A DNA stretch of 64,000 bases from Nitrospira sp. (GTDB lineage Bacteria; Nitrospirota; Nitrospiria; Nitrospirales; Nitrospiraceae), in contig JACOEM010000002.1 of the NCBI GenBank assembly GCA_024998565.1, positions 310,001 through 374,000 on the forward strand, read 5' to 3'. The position numbers and the translations under genes are program-made. The notes beneath the pieces were generated by a model, which saw only the letters and a program-made list of their open reading frames with translations, made no database searches and had not been told where the DNA came from. Below are positions 8,427-16,577 of this stretch, piece by piece. Numbering within the stretch: the first letter of the stretch is position 1; every line of letters begins with the position of its first letter.

Positions 8427-10672
8427 GGGAGCAGATCCTTCTTGTCGTCGACCTTGCAGGTTTTGAAATCGAACTTCTGCGCCTTGTTGCGCAGGGTGGA
8501 CGTGCGGATCTTGAGCGCGGCCAGATAGTCCTTCGGGCTGGTCTCCGGCATCCAGGGCAACAGATGCGGCGCATGGTCGGCGGGCGGCGCCTGTTCGTTC
8601 TTGATGGCATCCACATGATGTGTGGCGGCGGCTTCCCATTCGGCGACCCACGTCATGGAAGTCGGGTCGGCGGGCAAGGTCTTGAGCCGATCCGGCAGCG
8701 AGGCAAGCCCCAGGTGCTCCTGCCACAGTTCATGCCGCAGGGCCTTGACCACGCCGTTCTCCGGCAGGCCGGCAATGCCGCTGTACATCACCAGGTTCAG
8801 TTCCACGCTGCGCGACGGCTGGCGCGATCGACTGGGAAGGGCATGTCGGGCGGTGCGTGTGTAAATGTCTTTCACAAGTTGGGGAATGTCGGCCACGTCG
8901 CCCAACGTCTCGCGGATGGTCTCCAGCGTTTCCTTGAAGTCGAAAATCAGTTTGTAGGCGACGAAGAGCAGGACGAGCAATGTCTTGAGATCGAACAGGA
9001 TCTGCTTGAAGACGAAGAAAAAGAGATACCAGAACAATTCCCAAAGAAATTTCCCCGGGTCGTTGGTGAGCTTCGCCTTTTCGATCGCGCGGTCGAGGAT
9101 GGAGCCGGTGATGATCAGGCCGATCTCGTGGTAGTTCATCGAGGTGCCGTCGAGGTTCGCGCTGCCGGCCGTGGCCCACACGTCGTCGATGATGGCGACC
9201 TTGCTGTGGACATACACCGGCATCACGTCGTAGCGCCGCGGATTCCCCGGGCCGCCGCTGCCTGCTTTCTCCGATCGGCTCCAGAGGGTGTAGGCGCCCA
9301 GGTGATGCCCGCCTGTTTTGGCGGCGCTGCGGAGTTGGTTGACGTTATCGATCTGGCGATCCGGATAGCCGGGCAGGTCGGGGCGCAGGTTCAGGACCAG
9401 GATGATCTGCAACCGGGGTTTGGTCGTATCTTTCATCCTCGCGATGAGCGCATCGACGATCTCGGGAGAGGTGAAGTACTGGTTCTCGATGTAGATGTAC
9501 CGCTGAGCATTGGCGATGGCGCGCTCGTAGGCTTCGAGGATGCCGGTTTCGCCGTAGGGCAGGTCTTCATCGCTCGGGTTGACGCGCTTGATCGAGCCGC
9601 CCGGCAGCGTGCGCAGAACCTGCACCGAGGCCACGTCGCCGTCGGGCGTCACCGCCAGTTCGGGAAAGGTCTTCGGCGGAGGGATGAGCATCGGTTTGCC
9701 GGTGGCATTCCAGATGCTCGCGAACGTCTTTTCGATGTGAGACACCGCCGGGCCTTTGAGATCGGTGTTGACGTCGTGCATGAGCGAGCCCTTGTGGCGC
9801 GCGTCCCGGATGGCATGGTCGGTGTCGCTGAAGTAGTACTGTTTCAGCGGCGACCCCATGAGGATGGCGTGGTCCCCATCCACCACGATGGCCTTGGCAT
9901 GCAGCAGGGCGAAGCCCTTGTTGAACGCATTGGTGCGCACGCCCGCCGTCTGGGCAAAAAACTCCGCCACCTCGGTCACGGTGTCTTCCGCGGAGAGCGG
10001 CAGGTTCGTCACCAGCACGTTCACCGGCTTGCCGCCCTTGTTCTTGAGCACCTCTTCCAGAGTGGCCTCCGCCGCCTGCTTGCAGCCGGTGGAGGGAGGG
10101 TTGAAACGGTCGAAGCTGGTTTTTTTGAACTTGGTGATGAAATTGTTGCCGACGTCGAAAAACAGCGTCATCAGGTTGATGGATTCGGTGGCGCCCTCGG
10201 CGGCGTCGGTCACCGCGGGGAACATCTTCGCCCCGTCGATCAAGTGTGTGATGCGGTTGTGGTGAAAAAGCGCGACGGGTTCTCCGACTGCGGGGTTCAA
10301 CGTCGTATGGGTGACGAGCCAGCCCTCGATGTTGTTGCGATGGATGGTGATGGTGCCGACCTCGTGGTTCGAGTCGGTGACATCTTTCGCTTCCGGGGTT
10401 TCGTGCAGGAGGCGCGTGCCGAAGAGTGCCGGGTCTGCGTGGATGGGGCCGAATATCTGGGCGACGAGGTCGGGATTCCGATCGACCTTCCAGGTGCGGT
10501 AGGCGTCCGGCGAGTAGGAAATGAGAAAGGTGCCGTCGCCTTCTGTCTTGCCGACGCCCAGCACATCGTCTTCGCTAAAAACAGGATCGAAGTCGAGCGC
10601 GCGAACGGTCAAGCCGGCGATGCCGGCCCCCCGCTCATCGATGATACGTCCATGGATGCTGATGTTGGCCAT
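8411..10672 (-). CDS. Phospholipase D-like protein with two HKD motifs
   Basis: A 753-residue protein. Two HKD motifs are intact: H258-x-K260-x4-D265 (HAKAIVVD) and H489-x-K491-x4-D496 (HSKVAIID), each followed by a GS/GSANLDG motif. This is the arrangement of active phosphodiesterases or transphosphatidylases of the PLD superfamily. Residues 1-75 resemble a transthyretin/carboxypeptidase-regulatory-like beta domain (GRIIDERGAGIAGLTV). Two hydrophobic segments (~544-560 and ~562-577) could be a membrane hairpin or an amphipathic membrane-binding region. A ~150-residue helical C-terminus follows. No signal peptide is seen. It is the first gene of the four-gene minus-strand operon and overlaps the next gene by 16 bp. 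The substrate (phospholipid or nucleic acid) cannot be decided from sequence. Confidence 0.9.
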   Translation of the reverse strand: MANISIHGRIIDERGAGIAGLTVRALDFDPVFSEDDVLGVGKTEGDGTFLISYSPDAYRTWKVDRNPDLVAQIFGPIHADPALFGTRLLHETPEAKDVTDSNHEVGTITIHRNNIEGWLVTHTTLNPAVGEPVALFHHNRITHLIDGAKMFPAVTDAAEGATESINLMTLFFDVGNNFITKFKKTSFDRFNPPSTGCKQAAEATLEEVLKNKGGKPVNVLVTNLPLSAEDTVTEVAEFFAQTAGVRTNAFNKGFALLHAKAIVVDGDHAILMGSPLKQYYFSDTDHAIRDARHKGSLMHDVNTDLKGPAVSHIEKTFASIWNATGKPMLIPPPKTFPELAVTPDGDVASVQVLRTLPGGSIKRVNPSDEDLPYGETGILEAYERAIANAQRYIYIENQYFTSPEIVDALIARMKDTTKPRLQIILVLNLRPDLPGYPDRQIDNVNQLRSAAKTGGHHLGAYTLWSRSEKAGSGGPGNPRRYDVMPVYVHSKVAIIDDVWATAGSANLDGTSMNYHEIGLIITGSILDRAIEKAKLTNDPGKFLWELFWYLFFFVFKQILFDLKTLLVLLFVAYKLIFDFKETLETIRETLGDVADIPQLVKDIYTRTARHALPSRSRQPSRSVELNLVMYSGIAGLPENGVVKALRHELWQEHLGLASLPDRLKTLPADPTSMTWVAEWEAAATHHVDAIKNEQAPPADHAPHLLPWMPETSPKDYLAALKIRTSTLRNKAQKFDFKTCKVDDKKDLLPWPII

Positions 10673-10692
10673 AGGTTCCGTCAGACGACCGA

Positions 10693-10721
10693 AACCTACG
10701 CCGCTCGCACGACCCTGTCAA
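10693..10721 (-). promoter_or_regulatory. Possible sigma-70 promoter of the PLD/protease operon
   Basis: On the minus strand, TTGACA (10721-10716) is followed after 17 nt by TAGGTT (10698-10693). The -35 is perfect and the -10 has three of six consensus bases. It lies about 20 nt before the ATG at 10672, so the leader would be very short. Confidence 0.4.
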
Positions 10722-10860
10722 CCGTCAAGGCACGTGAGAATACGTGTATTTATGCGGTAGACAGGCATGCTGTGTCATGTTGCGACGATGTCGTGATGGT
10801 CTGTGCCTTCACGAGCTCACCTGAATTAATCGGGTCCACGATGAGGCATCGGGAACGCGA

Positions 10861-11352
10861 TCACTTCACTGCCGGCTGTGGCATGCCATAGCCATTTGTC
10901 CAAGCCAGATCGATCACTCGCTCATTCGACTGTGAGAGCGACAATTGCTGATCGAACAGCGTGGGATACGAACCGATCATCGTCGCCTGAAAGTCCGGGT
11001 ACCGGTCTGCAGAGACGCCGGTGAGGGCAGCCAACGACGCAAGATATTCTCCCTGGCCGCGGGCGATGTCCGCGCGGAGATTTTCGTGGGTATGCATCGC
11101 GAAGACGGTGGCCTTTTGTTTGGCCCTGAGCAGACGGCCGTCGGCGAGCGCGCCCGGTGTGGTGCTCGACGTGAATTCGGTCGTCGGATCGAGGAACTCT
11201 TTGGTGGCTCCGGATGTGCCGTTGGTGAGTTGGGTCGTCGCGTCGAACGGCGCCTTCGTCAACTCGACGGTGGCATTCGTCATACAGCCGCCGAGGGTGA
11301 GGAGCAATCCGGGCATCAGTGCAAAACGTCTTGTTATGAATCTTGTCATCAT
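10861..11352 (-). CDS. Small secreted protein or lipoprotein, DUF3015-like
   Basis: The start at 11352 (MMTRF) has a perfect GGAGG with a 6-nt spacer, so the longer frame from 11385 is rejected. The product is 163 aa. A basic N-terminus and hydrophobic stretch end in TLGGC, a plausible lipobox. The central part is Thr/Ala-rich. The segment ENLRADIARGQGEYL followed by LASLAALTGV matches what I remember of the DUF3015 family of small periplasmic proteins of unknown role. It lies upstream of the PLD operon in the same direction, separated by about 190 bp with a promoter-like site, so it is probably a separate transcript. Confidence 0.7.
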   Translation of the reverse strand: MMTRFITRRFALMPGLLLTLGGCMTNATVELTKAPFDATTQLTNGTSGATKEFLDPTTEFTSSTTPGALADGRLLRAKQKATVFAMHTHENLRADIARGQGEYLASLAALTGVSADRYPDFQATMIGSYPTLFDQQLSLSQSNERVIDLAWTNGYGMPQPAVK

Positions 11353-11681
11353 ATGAGGCCTCCTGGGTTCGCCCGATGTGTACACAAGTGAAGTACCACA
11401 TCGGGGGCCAGGGCCGACCCTAGGAGGAGCCCTAGTTATGCCGAGGCTTTTGATTCATGGCGAGGCGGACAGCGTGTGGGACAGCGCACGGTACGTTTCC
11501 GTTCTGCTTGACAGGACCGCAAGCTCGGCGTAGGTATCTGCCGCGTCTGTTCATGGGTATCATTGACGTGGGAGGGGATAAAACTTACTTGCAGGCATAG
11601 GGTGCCCATGATGCTTCTTGGCACCTTTTCCGCATGTGGGGACTGGCGGATCCAGATCTTATGCGGATCGGCGGAAACATA
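11353..11681. other. Intergenic stretch, no gene seen
   Basis: About 330 bp between the DUF3015-like gene and the first cassette-like element. Short frames exist on the minus strand but lack ribosome-binding sites and recognisable products. Nothing else was seen. Confidence 0.5.
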
Positions 11682-11682
11682 G

Positions 11683-12400
11683 TTAGCCCACTTCGCACTA
11701 CACCATAATGGGATACTTCCTCGCAGTCACCGCATTCAAAACGGATTCTGTTGCCGACCTGGCACGCGTTGTCATCGATCACATGAAGTCATACGGCGTG
11801 CCTTGCGAGTCTCTTCCAGTTGATTCGCAGCTGGTCCCCCAGCGCGATGCACAGATTTATGCCCCTGTCGCTGGCTGGACGGTGATATTCTGGCCGGCGT
11901 ATTTCAACATCCACGACTTTCCATTGGTGCGCACTCTCGCAGCTTCGCAGGGTTGGCTCGTTTCTACAGTTCACGTTTATGATGATGAGTATTGGGAGCA
12001 TCTTTGCTGTTCAGGCGGCACGGAGTTGCATGCCTTCTGTTCTCGTTCTCGCTATTGGAAGGAGGAGTCACCCGACGACTTTCAGCGCATGTCCGGTTAC
12101 GACACGGAGCCGTCACGCTTGGCTTCATCCATTGGCATTTCACCGCAGGTCATTCAGCCATACATCGTGGACGTTGACTCGTTGCCTACTCCCGAGGCAA
12201 AGGCGCATCCCAATGACGAGTTCACGCTTGGAGATTTTTGGGTCTTTGTGGATTTTTGGCGACGCATGGGCGTCACTTATCCGACACCACCACAGAACCT
12301 CGCAGCGGTATTACGCCTTGGGCTCAATGTTGGAAAGAAATTACCAGTGGGCTAACCAGCGCGCTGCAGCGAATTGGCGACAGGGTGAGTCACCTGACTA
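11683..12400 (+). mobile_element. Putative integron-type gene cassette 1
   Basis: The orphan gene at 11708 is bracketed by GTTAGCCCA (11682-11690) and its exact reverse complement TGGGCTAAC (12348-12356). This is the relation expected between the R' and R'' ends of one cassette. The gene starts about 20 nt after the left end. The right end (12348 to ~12406) is a 59-bp attC-like element ending ATTAGAC, close to the GTTRRRY consensus. The internal L boxes are not clearly paired and no integrase gene is in the window, so this is an inference. Confidence 0.5.
11708..12355 (+). CDS. Orphan protein of unknown function, cassette-borne (215 aa)
   Basis: The product is soluble and rich in aromatic residues (WTVIFWPAYFNIHDFP, WVFVDFWRRMG). 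No signal peptide or membrane segment is seen, and I do not recognise a family. Codon use and base composition are visibly less GC-rich than in the flanking protease and lectin genes, consistent with transfer. The stop codon lies inside the attC-like motif, and the ATG follows 18 nt after TTAGCCC, both typical of a gene cassette. Cassette genes of this size and type are often toxin, immunity or stress proteins, but nothing here decides that. Confidence 0.7.
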   Translation: MGYFLAVTAFKTDSVADLARVVIDHMKSYGVPCESLPVDSQLVPQRDAQIYAPVAGWTVIFWPAYFNIHDFPLVRTLAASQGWLVSTVHVYDDEYWEHLCCSGGTELHAFCSRSRYWKEESPDDFQRMSGYDTEPSRLASSIGISPQVIQPYIVDVDSLPTPEAKAHPNDEFTLGDFWVFVDFWRRMGVTYPTPPQNLAAVLRLGLNVGKKLPVG

Positions 12401-12406
12401 TTAGAC
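12348..12406 (+). repeat. attC-like element 1
   Basis: Starts TGGGCTAACCAG and ends ATTAGAC, 59 bp. Its first 25 bp (12352-12376) match 12908-12932 after the next gene at 22 of 25 positions (core GCGCTGCAGCGAAT). A GGTGA-G-TCACC inverted repeat lies inside. Confidence 0.5.
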
Positions 12407-12418
12407 GGCTGTGTGTTT

Positions 12419-12901
12419 ATGTCTGCCATTGCATCATTCATCAAGCTACCAAAGACCGCTATTGAGGGTCTTCGTCAGGTCGCCCTTCCCAGGAAGCGGC
12501 TCTTTGGCACGCCACGCGACAGTTACCTCGACTATTTGCAGCAGCATGGCCAGGAGGTCGCCGACTATCAGTGGTCAGGCTTTGTTCTAGGCACGCTTTT
12601 GCCGTATTTGGACGAGCAGCACCAGATCACGCTCATGGACTCGGAGTATGATGAGCTTGGCAAGTTTCTCACCGATTCTCGCAAGGCGACGCACTTTATT
12701 TTTACCGATGCTCACAAGCGGGCATTTCTCTCGAAGCTGGACGGTCAGTTTTCAGAGCAGGCAATGCGCGATTATTTTTGTGGGTTCAACGAGACAGACG
12801 AGCCAGATGCAGGTAAGTGGATGTTCGACGGTATTCAGGCATTCCGGCAGAGTTTGAGCACTCTGGACGAGAGTTCGGTGATTATTTTTAGTATTGGATG
12901 A
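12419..12901 (+). CDS. Orphan protein of unknown function, second cassette-like gene (160 aa)
   Basis: ATG 12419 is preferred over GTG 12413, two codons upstream; neither has a strong Shine-Dalgarno sequence, as is common in cassettes. The protein is predicted to be soluble with mixed alpha/beta content. It contains VIIFSIG at the C-terminus and an acidic middle (LMDSEYDELGKFL). I do not recognise the family, although the general pattern recalls DUF1877-like small proteins. It follows the attC-like element directly and is itself followed by a second copy of the attC-type 5' motif. Composition is less GC-rich than in the neighbours. Confidence 0.65.
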   Translation: MSAIASFIKLPKTAIEGLRQVALPRKRLFGTPRDSYLDYLQQHGQEVADYQWSGFVLGTLLPYLDEQHQITLMDSEYDELGKFLTDSRKATHFIFTDAHKRAFLSKLDGQFSEQAMRDYFCGFNETDEPDAGKWMFDGIQAFRQSLSTLDESSVIIFSIG

Positions 12902-12906
12902 CGTGA

Positions 12907-12932
12907 CCTAGCCAGGGCGCTGCAGCGAATCG
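12907..12932 (+). repeat. attC-like 5' motif, copy 2
   Basis: Lies just after the stop of the second orphan gene and matches 12352-12376 at 22 of 25 positions. No matching 3' half (GTTRRRY pairing with CCTAG) was found downstream, so this site may be decayed. Confidence 0.45.
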
Positions 12933-13141
12933 ATATCGTGTCAAGTCGCCCTCGCTGTGGGCGGAGAATTGATCACCACAATTTGGGAGCAGGTCTTGTA
13001 CTGGGCGCGGCACCGGGACGGATTGGGCATCATGCTCAGAACCATTCCGCTAATAAATCCGGGTGACTGTGTCGCGACACCACTCAGGCTAACGTCGGCC
13101 ATGGCATAGTTGCTAGATTCCTCGCCCCACGTCCTAGTTCA

Positions 13142-13469
13142 ACTCTTTCCTATCCGTGAAACAGTTTCCGGCACTCCATGAGGAGATAGACCGGCCGGGT
13201 GTGTTTTCCCTTGTTATCGGGCACGTGGCCGATGGCGGCGCCGGTCACCACCATCCCCGGAGGACATTCCCATTTGTGCGTGCCCGCGATGCCTCCCAGT
13301 CCGAACGCATCCGGCACCCTGGGACTGACCTGGATGGATTGCGGATCTTTTCCCTTTAACCCGTTCTCGTGGATATCCTCCGCGGTGGCATGTTCCAGCC
13401 CTACCTGCAGGAGACTCTCCCGGAGTTGCAGCTTGTTGTAGACCTCGTACAGGCCAATGGAAAGGCGGT
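13142..13469 (-). pseudogene. Truncated 3' copy of the secreted Cys-repeat protein gene
   Basis: These 328 bp are identical to 16741-17068, the 3' part of the intact gene at 17570-16749. The copy keeps the last ~106 codons and natural stop (13150). Its 5' part is replaced from 13470 by unrelated DNA, so there is no signal peptide or proper start. An in-frame ATG at 13524 would give a chimeric 124-residue product, but it comes from the transposase-remnant region. Most likely it is a dead fragment left by recombination. Confidence 0.85.
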
Positions 13470-13522
13470 CAAATCGGGGTCGGATCTTGAATTGTGTCCC
13501 TTGATCAGTTAGGGCAGGTGGC

Positions 13523-13591
13523 ATGGCCCGTTGGCTTCGCTTAGCATTTCCGCGAGCGCTCCACTACGTCACCGCCTGCCGCAATGCCTAG
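13523..13591 (+). pseudogene. Remnant of a REP-associated tyrosine transposase (N-terminus only)
   Basis: An ATG at 13523 opens a 22-codon frame, MARWLRLAFPRALHYVTACR-NA, ending in TAG at 13589. It closely resembles the conserved N-terminus of Y1/RAYT transposases (typically MARPLRIEFPGALYHVTSRGN). The His-containing catalytic core and the Tyr are missing. It abuts the truncated gene copy at 13142-13469, which suggests a past insertion or rearrangement. The call rests on a short match. Confidence 0.5.
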
Positions 13592-13679
13592 CACCAGATT
13601 GCATCAGCGTCCGGCAAGGCCGATCGTTCGGGGGGTGAGGTGTGGGTGTGCCGGGGGCATCCGAACGTTCAGCAGAGAG

Positions 13680-14390
13680 CTACTTCCGCTTCTTCGCGGC
13701 TGTCGGTGGAGATGGAATATCGAGCGAACGGACAACCGCTCGTGAGCCCGATTCTTTCATCCAACGGAGGTCTGCTTCACACTCGGCACGGCTTGGGTAC
13801 GGCCCGGCGCACTCGGCCACAGTTCGCCCGTCGCTGTGACGAAGGCGCCACCGGACCTGTTTCTCTCGATCACGGTAAATTTCATAGAATCCAAGGCGTG
13901 GCGCCGATGGAATACCAGGGAGCCCCAACGCCCCCCAATCGGGATGCGCCCGCAGCTGCTCACCTGTAATGCGTCCTGCCGCGCGGATTCCTTTGGGCGC
14001 ACGGCCGAGCAGGGCTTGGACCTCGGCCAGATCGACCGGCCGTTGGCGCAACTTAGAGAGGTCCGTCACGTTGATCAAGATGTCCCCCAGCGGAGCTTCG
14101 TGGGCGATCGGCACATCGACATAGACGACGGCCGTGCCCTGGCGAGTAAAGCTGTGTCCCGGCTGTTGCGGCCTGGAAATCCCGCGAACCGATCGCGGAT
14201 CGTTGAACGAATGCACGATCGCCGTCGTGCCACCGACCGTGACCTCAGCCAGATAGCTTCCTTCCAGAACCGGCCGTTGGACGGCCGGCCCTTCCAGTGG
14301 CTTCATGCCGGCGAGGCGAATTCCTCGTGCACTAAATTCGAGCGCGACCCGGATACGCCGTTGCCCGCGCCATTGGGGGTGTGGGCTCAT
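13680..14390 (-). CDS. YegP/DUF1508-domain protein coupled to the M64 peptidase
   Basis: The start at 14390 overlaps the stop of the M64 gene (ATGA) and has GGAGG 7 nt upstream, so I reject the longer frame from 14468. The product is 236 aa. The C-terminal ~55 residues (FYEIYRDREKQVRWRLRHSDG, then Cys and RAECEADLRWMKES) match the YegP fold, a small beta-beta-beta-alpha domain common in stress-type proteins. The N-terminal ~150 residues are unrecognised, with a possible beta-sandwich. It ends in a short basic tail. Translational coupling suggests a product that works with, or protects against, the peptidase; that is inference. Confidence 0.7.
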   Translation of the reverse strand: MSPHPQWRGQRRIRVALEFSARGIRLAGMKPLEGPAVQRPVLEGSYLAEVTVGGTTAIVHSFNDPRSVRGISRPQQPGHSFTRQGTAVVYVDVPIAHEAPLGDILINVTDLSKLRQRPVDLAEVQALLGRAPKGIRAAGRITGEQLRAHPDWGALGLPGIPSAPRLGFYEIYRDREKQVRWRLRHSDGRTVAECAGPYPSRAECEADLRWMKESGSRAVVRSLDIPSPPTAAKKRK

Positions 14391-16177
14391 TCGAACACCT
14401 CCAGATCGGTGAGAATCTTTCGCCCGCAGACCGGACACCAGGGCGGATTGTTTTGGTTCATCCGGCATTCCAGTACCGGCCGGAAGAGCCCCGTCGCATA
14501 GGAGCCTCCGGCCCCTTCAAACGCGCCCACGCTGGTGCGTCGATTCCACCCGGCGGGTGGACGGGCTGCATTCGTCGGTAACGGGGTATTGGGGGCGACG
14601 AGGTCAAACCATTTGAGCATGTTCCACTCTGAGGGCGCCTCCGAGGTATTGGGGTACCTGCTCACGCCGGTGAACGTCTCCGTGGCGCTGACGTATTCAT
14701 CGCCCAGGGCAAACAGGTTGTGCCCCATTTCATGGGCGACGGTCGTCATTCCGCTGCCTTCCGTAAAATAGCCGGTGCCGGGGCCGACCGAGCTGCACCC
14801 ACCCCAGGTGTCCGACTTGACGAGCACAATGACATGGTCGGCATCGGGAGCGAACCGCTGGCGGAGTTTTTCGATACGCGCATCCGTAAACGTCGACATA
14901 TCGAACCAACAACGGTCCCAGCTGTCGTTGGGGATGAGACCGAGCCGGGAGGATTTGAACACATCGGAGATGATAGTGCCCCTGGAGTTGTAGCGTCGCT
15001 CTCGAACGCCGGACTCCACCGACACCAAGTCGACACGAACGACACGGAACGCGCCTTGATGCAACAGCAGCAGGTCCAGGCGCAACGCGCCCAGAACCTG
15101 GCTGGTTACCTGTGACCGATAGGCAGTCATGTCGGCCTCGGCATACCCGTCCCCCATGATCAGGATCGAGAGTTTGGGATCAGATCCTGGGCTGCCCACC
15201 GCATGCTCGGCGCGATCGTGAAGGGCTGTGCCGTGGTTCACCCAGGTCCAGCGTGCCCCATCCCACGTGCGCTCGTACAACCGTCCGCTGGCCGTGGATA
15301 CAAACAGCTTGCTGTCCATCATGGCGGCACCGGGGGCGGCGTTGACGGTGGTGCCGGGTGGGGTGTCGTGGTCCACCCAGACCCACCGACTGCCGTTCCA
15401 TACCCGTTCATACAGGTGCCCATTGCCGGTTCCGACGAACAGCTTGCTGTCCATCATCGCCGCGCCGGGGGCCGTGGCGACGGTCGTCGCGGGCGGAGCG
15501 CCGTGGTCGACCCAGACCCACTGACTGCCGTTCCACACTCGCTCGAACAGTCGTCCGTCCGCGGTGCCGACGAAGAGTTTGCTGTTCATCATCGCCGCCC
15601 CAGGCGCCGTGGCTACCGACGTGCCGACCGGCAGGCCATGATCGACCCAGACCCATTGGGTACCGTTCCAGGCACGTTCGTAGAGCCGCCCGTTCGCGGT
15701 GCCGACGAAGAGTTTGCTATCCATCATGGCTGCACCAGGGGCTGTCGCGACGGTGGTGGCGGGCGGCGTGCCGTGGTCGTTCCACACCCAACGCCCCTGG
15801 TCGTTCCGCCAATGCCGCTCCCACAGATGCCCGTCGTCCGTGACGACGAAGAACTTCTCGTTCATCATTTCAGCGCCGGGACCGTGCACGATGGGACGAT
15901 TGCCGGGACGGCCATGGCTGTTCCAAGCCCAGCGTCCGAGATCGCTCCGCCAATGCCGCTCCCACAGACTGCCGTCGGCCACGACGACAAACAGCTTTTC
16001 CTCCAGCATCGCCGCGCCGGGCGTGCCGGTGACAGCACTGCCGGCAGGTCTGCCGTGGTTGATCCAGATCCACTCGTCTCCATCCCACCATCGCTCGTAC
16101 AGGTCGGGGAAGTCGCCGTTCAGGCGTGAGACAAAGAGCTTGCTGTCCAGCATGGCCGCGCCGGGTCCGCTAATCAT
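14387..16177 (-). CDS. M64-family metallopeptidase with N-terminal seven-repeat lectin propeller
   Basis: 596 aa. Residues 1 to ~325 are seven tandem repeats of ~46-48 residues. Each has the pattern PGAAMMDSKLFV...DGRLYER.WNG..WVWVDHG, as in PLL-type fucose/sugar-binding beta-propellers. The C-terminal domain (~335-596) has the metal site H482-E-x2-H486 in HEMGHNLFALGDEY, which is characteristic of IgA-peptidase M64 enzymes. It begins with LSILIMGDGYAE, the usual opening of that domain, and a CPVC pair lies near the end. GAGG precedes the ATG by 5 nt. No signal peptide is visible, so the export route is unclear. Predicted role: a carbohydrate-targeted secreted protease. It shares a transcript with the YegP gene. 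Confidence 0.88.
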   Translation of the reverse strand: MISGPGAAMLDSKLFVSRLNGDFPDLYERWWDGDEWIWINHGRPAGSAVTGTPGAAMLEEKLFVVVADGSLWERHWRSDLGRWAWNSHGRPGNRPIVHGPGAEMMNEKFFVVTDDGHLWERHWRNDQGRWVWNDHGTPPATTVATAPGAAMMDSKLFVGTANGRLYERAWNGTQWVWVDHGLPVGTSVATAPGAAMMNSKLFVGTADGRLFERVWNGSQWVWVDHGAPPATTVATAPGAAMMDSKLFVGTGNGHLYERVWNGSRWVWVDHDTPPGTTVNAAPGAAMMDSKLFVSTASGRLYERTWDGARWTWVNHGTALHDRAEHAVGSPGSDPKLSILIMGDGYAEADMTAYRSQVTSQVLGALRLDLLLLHQGAFRVVRVDLVSVESGVRERRYNSRGTIISDVFKSSRLGLIPNDSWDRCWFDMSTFTDARIEKLRQRFAPDADHVIVLVKSDTWGGCSSVGPGTGYFTEGSGMTTVAHEMGHNLFALGDEYVSATETFTGVSRYPNTSEAPSEWNMLKWFDLVAPNTPLPTNAARPPAGWNRRTSVGAFEGAGGSYATGLFRPVLECRMNQNNPPWCPVCGRKILTDLEVFE

Positions 16178-16220
16178 ACGATCCTCGAACGAAGGCTCCG
16201 TCGCAAAACCGGAGGCATAG

Positions 16221-16276
16221 AAAAACGGAAGCCCCAGATCTCGTCTGATTCATCCTGCACTGGTTGGGGCTTTCCG
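16221..16276 (-). terminator. Hairpin with T run on the minus strand
   Basis: AAGCCCCA (16229-16236) pairs with TGGGGCTT (16265-16272). On the minus strand the stem is followed by CCG and TTTTT. The loop is long (28 nt), so efficiency is uncertain. It lies between the secreted Cys-repeat gene and the M64 gene and could end the former's transcript or act in the M64 leader. Confidence 0.4.
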
Positions 16277-16577
16277 ATACAGAATACGATCGAATCGTGG
16301 GGGTGGCCGTGGCCACTCACTGAGCTCTCCCTGAAATCCGTGACTGTCTAGTTGTAACGGTCTGAGACGGGCGACTCTGCTCCGTCCTTATCGGCCAATG
16401 TGTGGCGCATTATCGGCGCCTGGGTTGACTCAGTCAATGCGCGCGCAACGACACGAGGCACTTATACTTCCATTTTTGGTGGAGCGAGCTATGTGATCCC
16501 ACGGAGTCAATAGGCCGATGAAGGTGGGAGTGCATAATGCCATTTGGTCTCCGTAAATCGTGTGGGGTTCAGGGAAT

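Noticed and set aside
8270-10891. An 873-codon open frame on the plus strand opposite the PLD-like gene
   Set aside because: The minus strand carries two HKD motifs in order; the plus-strand frame is compositional and shows no family motif.
12941-13102. A 53-codon minus-strand frame (starts MADVSLSGVATQ)
   Set aside because: No ribosome-binding site at a sensible distance and no recognisable product; it may be chance or a decayed gene piece.
15180-16177. Regularly spaced ~140-bp repeats suggesting a CRISPR-like array
   Set aside because: The spacing and sequence match the seven codon-level repeats of the lectin propeller; they are coding and not palindromic repeats with unique spacers.
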